Origin: an uncultured Bacteroidota bacterium
GTDB taxonomy: Bacteria > Bacteroidota > Bacteroidia > Flavobacteriales > Flavobacteriaceae
Direction of reading: 5' to 3'
Length of the DNA stretch: 46,746 nt
NCBI GenBank assembly: GCA_902590705.1
Contig: CACIXU010000013.1
Span: 1-46,746, forward strand
This document shows, piece by piece, positions 1 to 8,799 of the stretch; position 1 is the first letter of the stretch, and each line of letters opens with the position of its first letter. Under the pieces are notes generated by a model. That model did not search any database and was not told where the DNA came from. It saw nothing but the letters and a program-made list of their open reading frames with translations. Position numbers and translations under genes: made by a program.

Positions 1-1743
1 TTTTTTCCTAAATTGAGAAATGTAAATTCTTCAGAGGTTTTTATTTCAAAAATAACTCGTACGGAAAATCAAAATTATTTGTTTGTTGATCTGACAATTG
101 AGAAAAACATTAAACCTCAAACTTTAAAGATTGATTTTCTTGAAAATGGTAAAAAAATTCAAACGGTACTATTTGAATTATTTCAGAAAGACACAAATGG
201 AAGACTAGGCTTTGATAAAACAGATGTTTTATATTTAATAACACCAGATAGATTTGCAAATGGCGACCCATCTAATGATTATGATCCCAATTTAAAAGAA
301 AAACCTAACCGAAAGGAAAGAAGAGGAAGACATGGAGGAGATATTCAAGGCATGATTGATAATTTGGACTATATTTCTGATATGGGTTACACTGCAATTT
401 GGATTAATCCCGTTCTTGAAAATGATATGGCTGATCACTCTTATCATGGCTATTCAACAACAGACTACTACAAAGTGGACTCTCGATTCGGGACAAACGA
501 ACTCTATAGGGATTTGTGTAGGATAGCAAAATCAAAAGGAATTAAAATTGTTATGGATATGATCACCAATCATTCAGGTTCAGAACATTGGTTTGTAAAA
601 GATCCTCCAACAAGGGATTGGATTAATTATGGAGGAGAATATCGTCAGACAAATCACTCTCACTATACAGTTCAGGATCCCTATGCCTCTGAGTATGATA
701 AAAAAGCTTTTGTTGATGGATGGTTTGTAAAGACAATGCCTGATTTAAATCATAGAAATGAAATCATGGCGAAATATCTAACTCAAAATACTCTTTGGTG
801 GATAGAATACTCAGGTATATCTGGAATTAGAATGGATACTTATCCATATAATGACAAAAAATATATGACAGATTGGTCTTGCGCTGTCAAAAAAGAATAC
901 CCCTATTTTACATCGGTAGGCGAAGAAGCTACAAAATTTGCAAACCCTACTAATATTTCATATTGGCAGGAAGGAAAAATAAATCATGACGGATATGAGT
1001 CATGTTTACCAAGTATGCTCGATTTTGCTTTAACGAGCGCTTTCGTTGAGTCAATTCAAGATTTTGATGAAAAAAATAAATGGAAACCTTGGCAAAAACT
1101 TTATTACACAATATCAAATGATTATCTCTATGCAGATCCATTTAATTTGGTCACTTTTCCAGATAATCATGACGGTGCAAGAATCTTCTCAAAATTAAAT
1201 GAGGATTTAAATAAATTTAAAATGGCAATGGTATTTTTCTCCACTATGAGGGGGATTCCACATTTTTATTATGGGAGTGAGATATTAATGTCAAATAAAT
1301 ACCCAACTGGGATTAGGTCAGATTTCCCTGGAGGTTGGCCTGGAGACGAGGTTAATGGATTTACTGGTGTTGGATTATCTAGTATGCAGAAAGAAGCCCA
1401 ATTATTTATAAAAAAATTATTAAACTGGAGAAAAAACAAAAAAGTCATTCACTTCGGTAAGTTAATGCAATTTGCCCCTACATTGCCTTCATATAATCAA
1501 AATATACCAAATCCAGATGACTATGGTGTTTATACTTACTTTAGATACAATGATGAGGAAACAGTCATGGTAATGTTAAATAATAACAAAAAAGATTCTA
1601 AAATTAATTTAGAAAAATTTAATGAGATATTGGGTAATAGCAATTACGCGTATGATGTAATTAATGATGTTGAAATAAAGCTTTCGGAAAATATATCTGT
1701 TCCAGCCAAATCTGCAATTATTCTTGAGTTAATTTCGAAATAA
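1..1743 (+). CDS. SusA-like GH13 cyclomaltodextrinase/neopullulanase (5' partial)
   Basis: Alpha-glucan hydrolase of family GH13, related to SusA neopullulanase and cyclomaltodextrinase, which cut alpha-1,4 links of maltodextrins. The frame is open to base 1 (F-F-P-K before the TTG at 13), so the start lies outside the window. By alignment with the next gene about 50 N-terminal residues are missing, including the signal peptide and most of the N-terminal beta domain. Counting from the TTG, the GH13 regions are DMITNH (182-187), GIRMD with nucleophile D275, GEE with acid/base E304, and FPDNHD with D387, followed by a small C-terminal beta domain. The usual Trp after GEE is Ala here, unlike the neighbour (GEEW). 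It is a tandem paralogue of the gene at 1823 and probably co-transcribed with it (79-nt gap). Family assignment is firm; the exact substrate is inferred. Confidence 0.93.
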   Translation, partial: FFPKLRNVNSSEVFISKITRTENQNYLFVDLTIEKNIKPQTLKIDFLENGKKIQTVLFELFQKDTNGRLGFDKTDVLYLITPDRFANGDPSNDYDPNLKEKPNRKERRGRHGGDIQGMIDNLDYISDMGYTAIWINPVLENDMADHSYHGYSTTDYYKVDSRFGTNELYRDLCRIAKSKGIKIVMDMITNHSGSEHWFVKDPPTRDWINYGGEYRQTNHSHYTVQDPYASEYDKKAFVDGWFVKTMPDLNHRNEIMAKYLTQNTLWWIEYSGISGIRMDTYPYNDKKYMTDWSCAVKKEYPYFTSVGEEATKFANPTNISYWQEGKINHDGYESCLPSMLDFALTSAFVESIQDFDEKNKWKPWQKLYYTISNDYLYADPFNLVTFPDNHDGARIFSKLNEDLNKFKMAMVFFSTMRGIPHFYYGSEILMSNKYPTGIRSDFPGGWPGDEVNGFTGVGLSSMQKEAQLFIKKLLNWRKNKKVIHFGKLMQFAPTLPSYNQNIPNPDDYGVYTYFRYNDEETVMVMLNNNKKDSKINLEKFNEILGNSNYAYDVINDVEIKLSENISVPAKSAIILELISK

Positions 1744-1822
1744 ATTTATAATTGATTTAAAAAATACAGACATCAAAAGAAATACTTTAATGATAATCAC
1801 ATAAAATCCCTAATTATTTAGA

Positions 1823-3673
1823 ATGAAAAAGTTTTTAATCCTCCTTTTATTTATTTTCAATTATTTGGACGCTCAAAAAATTGAAAGAGTAGAGCCCCCA
1901 AATTGGTGGGTAGGAATGCAAATGTCTGAATTACAGATTATGATGTATGGAGATAAATTAGCAGTATTAGACCCCAAAATTATTTCTGAAGGAGTTAAAC
2001 TTATTGCTGTTGATAGAGTAGAGAATGAAAATTATATTTTTTTAACTCTTGAAATTTCTAAAAATGCTATGCCTCAAAATATTGACATATCTTTTTATAA
2101 AGGTAAAAAAGTAAAAATATCTCACGAATATCAACTTTTGCCAAGAAAAGAAAATGCTTCAAACATTGAAGGTTTTACCCCTAAAGACGTTATGTACCTA
2201 ATAACCCCAGATAGATTTGCTAATGGAGATACTAAGAATGACGAGATAAGCTCAATGCAAGAAAAATTAGGGGATGGCCATTATGACAGACATGGCGGAG
2301 ATTTACAGGGAATAATCAATCATTTAGATTATATACATGATCTAGGTTTTACAGCAATATGGTTAAACCCTGCGTTGGAAAATAATATGGAAAAAGCCTC
2401 TTATCATGGATACTCAACTACAGATTATTATAAAATTGACCCTAGATTCGGTAGTAATGAAAAATTTAGGGAGTTGGCTCTTAAGGCAAAGGAAAAAGGG
2501 ATAAAAATCATCATGGATGTCATACCCAATCACTGTGGAAGTGAACACTGGTTTTTTCATGATCCTCCAACGAATAATTGGTTCAACAACCAAGACAATT
2601 ACACTAACACGACGCACATAAGACAATCTATTCAAGATATACACGCCTCAGAATTTGATAAAAGAGGTCATTCTAATGGTTGGTTTGTAGAGACAATGCC
2701 AGATCTTAATCAAAAAAACCCATTGGTTTCAAAGTATCTAATTCAAAATGCAATTTGGTGGATTGAGTTTGCAGGCTTATCTGGTTTGAGGGTAGATACT
2801 TATCCTTATGCAGATAGAGATTTTATGGGAGATTGGACACGTGATTTAATGGCAGAGTACCCAAAATTCAATATTGTAGGTGAGGAATGGTCACCCAACC
2901 CTGCAATAACCTCATATTGGCAAATGGGAAAACAAAATCACGATGGCTATATTTCTTTTTTGCCTAGCTTGATGGATTTTCCACTTCAAATTGCTTTTGT
3001 CGAGGCATTAAATGATGATTTTGGTTGGGGAAAAGGCTTTATAAAAGCTTATCAAATGCTAGCTAATGATTTTCTCTACCCCGACCCTTACAATCTTGTA
3101 ATATTCCCTGACAACCATGATATGACTCGGTTTTATACTCAGGTCAACAATGATCTGGACTTATTCAATATGGGGATTGTTTATTTTGCCACGATGAGGG
3201 GCATACCTCAATTCTTTTATGGAACAGAGATTTTAATGAACAGTAATAAAAGTCCTGGTAACCACGGTTTAATCCGTTCTAATTTTCCAGGTGGATTTCC
3301 AGGAGATAAGATCAATGCTTTTACCCGGAAGGGGCTTAATGTAGATCAAATCAAAACACTCGATTTTTTTAAGAAAATATTGAACTGGAGAAAATCTAAT
3401 GAAGTTATACATTTTGGTAAACTTATTCAATTTGCCCCAATGACTGGTGGCTGGGACGAGGTATACAGTTATTTCCGGATCCATAACAAAAAGAAAGTTT
3501 GGGTTTTATTCAATAGGGGGAATCATACCATTCAAGTTGATATGGAACGTTACAGAGAGCTAATCGAGAATTACAAATTTGGCTATGAAGTTCTTACCGA
3601 CCGAAATATTGAACTTAAAAAAGGAATATTGATGGATGGTAAATCATCTATGATAATTGAACTAAACCCATGA
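1823..3673 (+). CDS. SusA-like GH13 cyclomaltodextrinase/neopullulanase
   Basis: Complete GH13 alpha-glucan hydrolase of 616 aa. A signal peptide (about residues 1-17, ending LDAQ) predicts periplasmic export. The N-terminal cyclomaltodextrinase domain shows the PPNWWVGM motif (25-32). The (beta/alpha)8 barrel follows with DVIPNH (232-237), nucleophile D325 in GLRVD, acid/base E354 in GEEW and transition-state residue D433 in FPDNHD. A C-terminal beta domain ends the protein. The ATG at 1823 directly precedes the hydrophobic leader, which fixes the start. It follows a paralogue and overlaps the next GH13 gene by ATGA, so the three genes probably form one operon. The likely role is trimming of maltodextrins, pullulan fragments or cyclodextrins; which of these it prefers cannot be read from sequence. 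Confidence 0.95.
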   Translation: MKKFLILLLFIFNYLDAQKIERVEPPNWWVGMQMSELQIMMYGDKLAVLDPKIISEGVKLIAVDRVENENYIFLTLEISKNAMPQNIDISFYKGKKVKISHEYQLLPRKENASNIEGFTPKDVMYLITPDRFANGDTKNDEISSMQEKLGDGHYDRHGGDLQGIINHLDYIHDLGFTAIWLNPALENNMEKASYHGYSTTDYYKIDPRFGSNEKFRELALKAKEKGIKIIMDVIPNHCGSEHWFFHDPPTNNWFNNQDNYTNTTHIRQSIQDIHASEFDKRGHSNGWFVETMPDLNQKNPLVSKYLIQNAIWWIEFAGLSGLRVDTYPYADRDFMGDWTRDLMAEYPKFNIVGEEWSPNPAITSYWQMGKQNHDGYISFLPSLMDFPLQIAFVEALNDDFGWGKGFIKAYQMLANDFLYPDPYNLVIFPDNHDMTRFYTQVNNDLDLFNMGIVYFATMRGIPQFFYGTEILMNSNKSPGNHGLIRSNFPGGFPGDKINAFTRKGLNVDQIKTLDFFKKILNWRKSNEVIHFGKLIQFAPMTGGWDEVYSYFRIHNKKKVWVLFNRGNHTIQVDMERYRELIENYKFGYEVLTDRNIELKKGILMDGKSSMIIELNP

Positions 3674-5052
3674 AAATGAAGATTATTTTTAAACTTTTTT
3701 TACTGACATTAATTTTTCATTATAATAATTTATTGGCTCAAGAATCCCATATTTTAAATTCAGATATTGCTAGTGGGGTGATTTATGAAGCTAATATTAG
3801 GCAGTATTCAAAAGAAGGAACCTTTAATGCTTTTACCCGTGATATTCCTGTACTAAGAGATTTAGGGATAAAGATTATTTGGTTGATGCCTGTTAATCCT
3901 ATTTCAACCACTAAAAGTAAAGGGCCATTAGGAAGCTATTACGCTGTCTCCGATTATAAAAAAGTAAATCCTGAGTTTGGCACTGAGGAAGACTTCCGCG
4001 ATTTGGTTGAAAAAGCTCATGATTTAGGGATTTATATAATATTAGATTGGGTACCAGGTCATACTGGTTGGGATCACAATTGGATAAAAGAACATCCCGA
4101 ATTTTATCTAAAAAACGACAAGGGAGAAATAACAGATCCTATTAACCATCAAACAGGAAAATCATGGGGTTGGACTGATGTGGCTGACCTTGACTACAAT
4201 AATAAAAAGATGCAAAAAGCTATGACTAATGCAATGAAGTATTGGATAGAAGAATTTGATATCGATGGTTTCCGTATTGATCAGGCTTATGCAGTGCCTC
4301 AGTCATTTTTTGATAAAACCTTCAAATCGCTTAGGGCCCTGAAACCAATCTTTCTTTTAGCAGAAACTGATATAGAGCATCCTGGTGGGATTGAGTTAGT
4401 AAGTAAGTTTGATGCGTCTTATCACTCTGGAAATTATTTCTTAAAGCAAATAGCTCAAGGGAACATGACAGTAACCGAATTAGAAAGCCATTTTAAATCT
4501 GTTATGGAAAAACATAAAGATGAAAATATTCTTCTCAATTATACATCTACGCACGATGTGAATTCCTGGCAAGGAACCTCAATAGAACTTTATGGGGATG
4601 CATATAAAATGTTAACTGCTTTTACATATATTTTCCCTGGAATGCCATTACTGTATAGTGGTCAGGAGTATGATTTAAATAAGCGTTTATTGTTTTTTGA
4701 AAAAGATGATTTCATAAAAAAAAGAGGACAAACTATGAAATTTCTTCAAAAATTAGGAAACTTAAAAAACACAAATGACGCCCTAACTACGGGTGTAGGG
4801 AGAGCAGCTTATCAATCTTTAACAGGATTGGTGAATATGAATCATGGAAAGGAAAATCAAATCTTTGCATTTAAAAGAACTGGTCCAAAAAATACTGTGA
4901 TTTTTATTGCTAATATGAGTAAAAATTATGCTCAGTTTTCATTGAATTTAAATGGAAACTTTAAAAATTTTTCTGATGGAAAGTTTAAAAAATTATCTGA
5001 TAGTTACGAATATGTAATGAAACCCTGGGAATACTGGATTTTATTAAATTAA
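3670..5052 (+). CDS. Secreted GH13 alpha-amylase-like enzyme, divergent active site
   Basis: A 460-aa GH13 protein with a signal peptide (residues 1-24, ending LLAQ). Its start ATG overlaps the previous stop (ATGA, 3670-3673), which suggests translational coupling. The catalytic triad is kept: D204 in FRID, E232 in LLAE and D296 in STHD. Two signature residues differ from the family norm. Region I reads DWVPGH, with Gly130 where Asn (NH) is usual, and region IV reads THD, with Thr294 in place of the usual Asn. In classical alpha-amylases the region I Asn helps bind the structural calcium ion, so calcium dependence or specificity may differ. The C-terminal part forms the usual beta domain. Likely an alpha-glucan hydrolase or transglycosylase in the periplasm or on the cell surface; activity is inferred. 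Confidence 0.88.
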   Translation: MKMKIIFKLFLLTLIFHYNNLLAQESHILNSDIASGVIYEANIRQYSKEGTFNAFTRDIPVLRDLGIKIIWLMPVNPISTTKSKGPLGSYYAVSDYKKVNPEFGTEEDFRDLVEKAHDLGIYIILDWVPGHTGWDHNWIKEHPEFYLKNDKGEITDPINHQTGKSWGWTDVADLDYNNKKMQKAMTNAMKYWIEEFDIDGFRIDQAYAVPQSFFDKTFKSLRALKPIFLLAETDIEHPGGIELVSKFDASYHSGNYFLKQIAQGNMTVTELESHFKSVMEKHKDENILLNYTSTHDVNSWQGTSIELYGDAYKMLTAFTYIFPGMPLLYSGQEYDLNKRLLFFEKDDFIKKRGQTMKFLQKLGNLKNTNDALTTGVGRAAYQSLTGLVNMNHGKENQIFAFKRTGPKNTVIFIANMSKNYAQFSLNLNGNFKNFSDGKFKKLSDSYEYVMKPWEYWILLN

Positions 5053-5094
5053 TCTTTAAAAAATAATTTGAAAAAATCAATTTAAATCTTTTAT

Positions 5095-6360
5095 ATGAGA
5101 ATAAAATTCATACTCTTTGGGCTTATATTTTCTCTTTTTTCTTTGACTGCTCAAAGAACTACCATAACTATTAATGATGAGTCAAAAGTTCCAAAATATA
5201 TTCTACCAGAACTTTTAAAATCTGACAGTGGTAAAAAGATTGAGACTCGAATAGAATGGGAGCGGATTAGAAGACCAGAGATTTTGGAGCATTTTGCTGG
5301 TCAGATATATGGCAAAATTCCTGGAACTTTACCTTTACCCGAAGTTAGAATTTTAGAGAAAGCTACTTTAGCTATTGATGGTAAGGCTACTAGAAAGCAG
5401 GTACAATTAGCTTTTAAAAATGAAGCTGACTCTATTTGTATGAATATTTTGATTTACACTCCTAATAAAAAATTAATGGCACCAGTTTTTTTGGGTTATA
5501 ATTTTGAGGGTAATTATCTACTTCATAATGACCCATTTATCTTAATTGATGGTAAAAAAGAAAATGAGCTTAGTGGAGATTCTTTTGAAAAGTTCAAAAC
5601 CCAAAAAAGGGGTGAAAGGAACTCTAGGTGGGCTATTGAAAAGATCATTGAATCAGGTTATGGACTGGTAACCCTTAATTATAATGATGTTGATCCAGAT
5701 AAAAATGATTTTTCTGATGGAATTCATTCACTTCTCTATAATTCTCATCAAATTAAACCTGAAGATGATCAATGGGGTTCAATTTCAGCCTGGGCCTGGG
5801 GTATGTCTAGAGTAATGGATTATCTTGAGACAGAGACCTTGATAGATGAAAATAAGGTAATTTTATTTGGTCACTCAAGGCTGGGAAAAACTTCCTTGTG
5901 GGCAGGTGCACTTGATCAAAGGTTTTCTATTGTAATATCTAATAACTCAGGTTGCGGAGGAGCAGCACTTTCTCGGAGAAGATTTGGAGAAAAAGTATCT
6001 GATATTACAACGAATTGGTCGCATTGGTTCGCAAAAAACTTTCAAAAATACAGTGAAAATGAATCTTCGTTACCTATTGACCAGCACATGTTAATAGCAC
6101 TTATAGCTCCAAGACCAGTTTATGTAGCAAGTGCTAGTAAAGATTATTGGGCTGATCCTCGTGGAGAGTTTATAAGTGCAAAACAGGCATCTAAAGTCTA
6201 TAAATTATATGGGATGCAGGGAATAGAACTTTATGATTATCCAAAAGTAAATGATCCAATTCATCAAAGAATTGGATATCATCTTCGTGATGGGAAACAT
6301 GATGTAACTATTTATGACTGGACACAATACATAAAATTTGCCAATATGCATTTAAACTAG
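5095..6360 (+). CDS. CE15-like (glucuronoyl esterase family) secreted alpha/beta hydrolase
   Basis: A secreted alpha/beta hydrolase of 421 aa with a signal peptide (1-20, ending LTAQ). The nucleophile elbow GHSRLGK (259-265, Ser261) and the downstream blocks SGCGGAALSRRRFGE, DQHMLIALIAPRPVY and WADPRGEF are typical of carbohydrate esterase family 15 and close relatives. The likely catalytic His is H402 in GKHDVT. Many CE15 members have Cys at the second elbow position (GCSRxGK); here it is His, and an Asn (N284) sits before SG where an acid is often found. CE15 enzymes split esters between glucuronic acid and lignin alcohols; for a marine bacterium an algal uronate or acetyl ester is equally plausible. 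It lies 42 nt after the GH13 genes, probably in the same operon, and ends 2 nt from the convergent sulfatase. Confidence 0.82.
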   Translation: MRIKFILFGLIFSLFSLTAQRTTITINDESKVPKYILPELLKSDSGKKIETRIEWERIRRPEILEHFAGQIYGKIPGTLPLPEVRILEKATLAIDGKATRKQVQLAFKNEADSICMNILIYTPNKKLMAPVFLGYNFEGNYLLHNDPFILIDGKKENELSGDSFEKFKTQKRGERNSRWAIEKIIESGYGLVTLNYNDVDPDKNDFSDGIHSLLYNSHQIKPEDDQWGSISAWAWGMSRVMDYLETETLIDENKVILFGHSRLGKTSLWAGALDQRFSIVISNNSGCGGAALSRRRFGEKVSDITTNWSHWFAKNFQKYSENESSLPIDQHMLIALIAPRPVYVASASKDYWADPRGEFISAKQASKVYKLYGMQGIELYDYPKVNDPIHQRIGYHLRDGKHDVTIYDWTQYIKFANMHLN

Positions 6361-6362
6361 AC

Positions 6363-7928
6363 TTATTCGACTAAACTTCCCCACCAATCAATGTTTGGTT
6401 CATAATTAGTTTGAAGCTCAACCCTACGCCTATTTTCTACCTTTTCCTTTACTTTAATTTTATGTTGATTTAACCACTCTTTTTCTTTATCCTCGTCGTG
6501 AATTGGATCAACCTCTGGTATCTTTGCATTGGTTGAAATAAGCCACTCCTCAAGTGTATTCTTTAACATTGCACCTACTTCAGGATTCTGATCGAAGACA
6601 TCTAACTTTTCCCCAATATCATTTTTTAGGTTATACAATTCATTTTTTCCATCCTCAAAATACTTAATTAATTTCCAGTCTCCTTTTCTAACGATTGCAC
6701 TAGGGTCTCCACCTTGATTACCATAGTGAGGATAATGCCAAAAAATTGGGCGTTCATCAAATGATTGATCTTTTAGTAGTGGCACTAAACTTTTTCCATC
6801 AACCTTGACAGGATTTTCTAATCCTGCTAATTCCAACAAAGTAGGGAATAAATCAGCACCCATAACTGGAGTTTCGATTTTTTTCCCTTTGATATTTAGG
6901 TGAGGAGTTTTTAGGAAGAAAGGTGTTTTTGTCCCCGCCTCCCATTGATAGCCTTTTCCACCTCTAAGAGGGAGGTTACTAGTTGCAAATGCATCTCCCG
7001 ATGAAACACCACCATTATCAGACACAAATACCACAACGGTGTTTTTATCTAAATTCAAAGAATCTAAAGTTTTCAGGACATGACCAACCGCATCATCCGT
7101 TTGTTCTACCAAGCCTGCGTATACAGGATTATCTTGTTTAATTCTCATTGGAAGTCTTTTTTCCATAAAAAACCCTTCCTCTATTATCCCCTGTGATTCA
7201 GCTTTTTCTCGGTATCTTTTCCACTTATCTTTAGAGGTTTGAACTGGTGCATGGACCGCGTAAAAACTTAGGTATGCAAAAAACTGATTTTTAGCATTTT
7301 CTTTTATGAAAGCGGTTGTTTCTTGTGCCAATTTCATAGAAAGTGAAAGACCTTTTTCCTCAGGCTTATCTTCTAGAAATGGGTTATTAAAAGGAGAGAA
7401 GAAACCTCCAGAATACGGTCCACCCATTCTGTAACCTCCCTTATTAATGTCAAATCCGTGATCTGTTGGTAGAGATTTTTCTTTTAAAGACCCTAAATGC
7501 CATTTTCCAGCAAAAAAAGTTTTATAGCCAGCTGATTGAAAAACCTCAGGTAATGTAGTCATCTCAAATGGAAGATGATTTACATAATTGCTGGGTAGAA
7601 GTTTTGTTTTACGTCCCATTGTCCGCCAATCTATTCCATTTTTAGCACCAATCCAGTCTGTAATACCATGAATAGTGGGATAAAAACCAGTCAATAAACT
7701 TGCCCTTGATGGGCTGCATACTGATGCATTGGCATAACCTTCAGTAAATAGTGTTCCTTCATTTGCAATTCTGTCAATATTAGGAGTTTCATAAAAAACA
7801 CTACCCATCACACCTAAGTCATAGTATCCCAAATCATCAACAACAATGAACAAAAAGTTAGGTTTTAAATCGGACTTTTCACAATATGTAAATAATATTA
7901 AAAAAGTACATAAAAAGATTTTTTTCAT
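6363..7928 (-). CDS. Type I sulfatase (alkaline-phosphatase fold)
   Basis: A 521-aa sulfatase of the S1 family that removes sulfate esters, probably from sulfated sugars. The formylglycine motif C-S-P-S-R is at 71-75, with C71 the residue that would be oxidised by a maturase encoded elsewhere. Metal and active-site elements are visible: DD at 31-32, GKWHLG at 141-146, and SDNGG further on. The N-terminus is a hydrophobic leader ending FTYC (Cys16), so it is either a lipoprotein with a poor lipobox or a plain secreted protein. It is the last gene of an operon with the EamA transporter (10-nt gap) and the Gfo/Idh/MocA gene. The sulfatase subfamily and substrate cannot be set by eye. Confidence 0.93.
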   Translation of the reverse strand: MKKIFLCTFLILFTYCEKSDLKPNFLFIVVDDLGYYDLGVMGSVFYETPNIDRIANEGTLFTEGYANASVCSPSRASLLTGFYPTIHGITDWIGAKNGIDWRTMGRKTKLLPSNYVNHLPFEMTTLPEVFQSAGYKTFFAGKWHLGSLKEKSLPTDHGFDINKGGYRMGGPYSGGFFSPFNNPFLEDKPEEKGLSLSMKLAQETTAFIKENAKNQFFAYLSFYAVHAPVQTSKDKWKRYREKAESQGIIEEGFFMEKRLPMRIKQDNPVYAGLVEQTDDAVGHVLKTLDSLNLDKNTVVVFVSDNGGVSSGDAFATSNLPLRGGKGYQWEAGTKTPFFLKTPHLNIKGKKIETPVMGADLFPTLLELAGLENPVKVDGKSLVPLLKDQSFDERPIFWHYPHYGNQGGDPSAIVRKGDWKLIKYFEDGKNELYNLKNDIGEKLDVFDQNPEVGAMLKNTLEEWLISTNAKIPEVDPIHDEDKEKEWLNQHKIKVKEKVENRRRVELQTNYEPNIDWWGSLVE

Positions 7929-7938
7929 TTTGATAAAT

Positions 7939-8799
7939 TTAATTTTTAAATGAGCGAATACTTTCTATCATCACGGTACCCAATATAAGTATACCTCCAA
8001 ATATTGTATTTAAAAGAGGATACTCACCCAAAATTATCATTCCAATAATTATTCCGTATACAGGTTGGATACTGCTTATAATACTGGCCGTGCTAATTGT
8101 AAAGTTTCTAAAACTATAAATGAATAAAGTGTGTCCTGTTGCTGTTGTTAAAAAGGCAAGAATTAATAGCTCAGGTATTGATGCTTTTAGACCTGTCATA
8201 TCATAAATGAAAAAGACAGGAGCTAATAAAATGGATATAATAATGAGTTGATATACCATTAAAATTGAACCTTCGTACTCTGAAGCCTTTTGTTTCATGA
8301 AAATATTTCTTATTGAATAACATAGAGCAGAAAATACGCCAAAGCCAATTGCTTTGAAATAATCGTTTTCTAAACTAAACTCTGGAACTAAAAAATAAAT
8401 TCCTACCAAGACCATTAATCCTAAAATTAGATTTGACTTTTTGAATTTATTCCCTAATAAAATAGGCTCTAAAAATGCAGTAATAACTGGATAAGTAAAA
8501 ACTGATAACATCCCGATTGCTACATTGGATAATTTTAATGATATAAAATAAGTTATCCAATGAGTTCCCATAAGAATACTACTGATAATTATAGTAGTGC
8601 GGTCTTTTTTTTGGATTTTAAAGCTAAACCCCTTAAACTTACAAAACATAATCAAAGGCACAGACCCCAGGCAGGCCCTTAAAGCAATAATTAATGGAAC
8701 GGGAAGCTCTATGAATCTTCCTAAAGCTCCGGAGGTACTAATAAGCAATACAGCAAAATTAAGCTGTAATAAATTAATTATTGAGCTGTTTTTTTGCAT
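7939..8799 (-). CDS. EamA/DMT-family transporter
   Basis: An inner-membrane protein of 286 aa with about ten hydrophobic helices in two homologous EamA halves (about residues 12-138 and 148-283). This is the architecture of drug/metabolite transporters such as RhaT- or YddG-like exporters. The ATG shares one base with the stop of the upstream Gfo/Idh/MocA gene (TAATG at 8801-8797), so translation is probably coupled, and the sulfatase follows 10 nt later. The substrate is unknown; within this operon it might move a sugar, sugar acid or amino acid, but nothing in the sequence says which. Confidence 0.88.
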   Translation of the reverse strand: MQKNSSIINLLQLNFAVLLISTSGALGRFIELPVPLIIALRACLGSVPLIMFCKFKGFSFKIQKKDRTTIIISSILMGTHWITYFISLKLSNVAIGMLSVFTYPVITAFLEPILLGNKFKKSNLILGLMVLVGIYFLVPEFSLENDYFKAIGFGVFSALCYSIRNIFMKQKASEYEGSILMVYQLIIISILLAPVFFIYDMTGLKASIPELLILAFLTTATGHTLFIYSFRNFTISTASIISSIQPVYGIIIGMIILGEYPLLNTIFGGILILGTVMIESIRSFKN

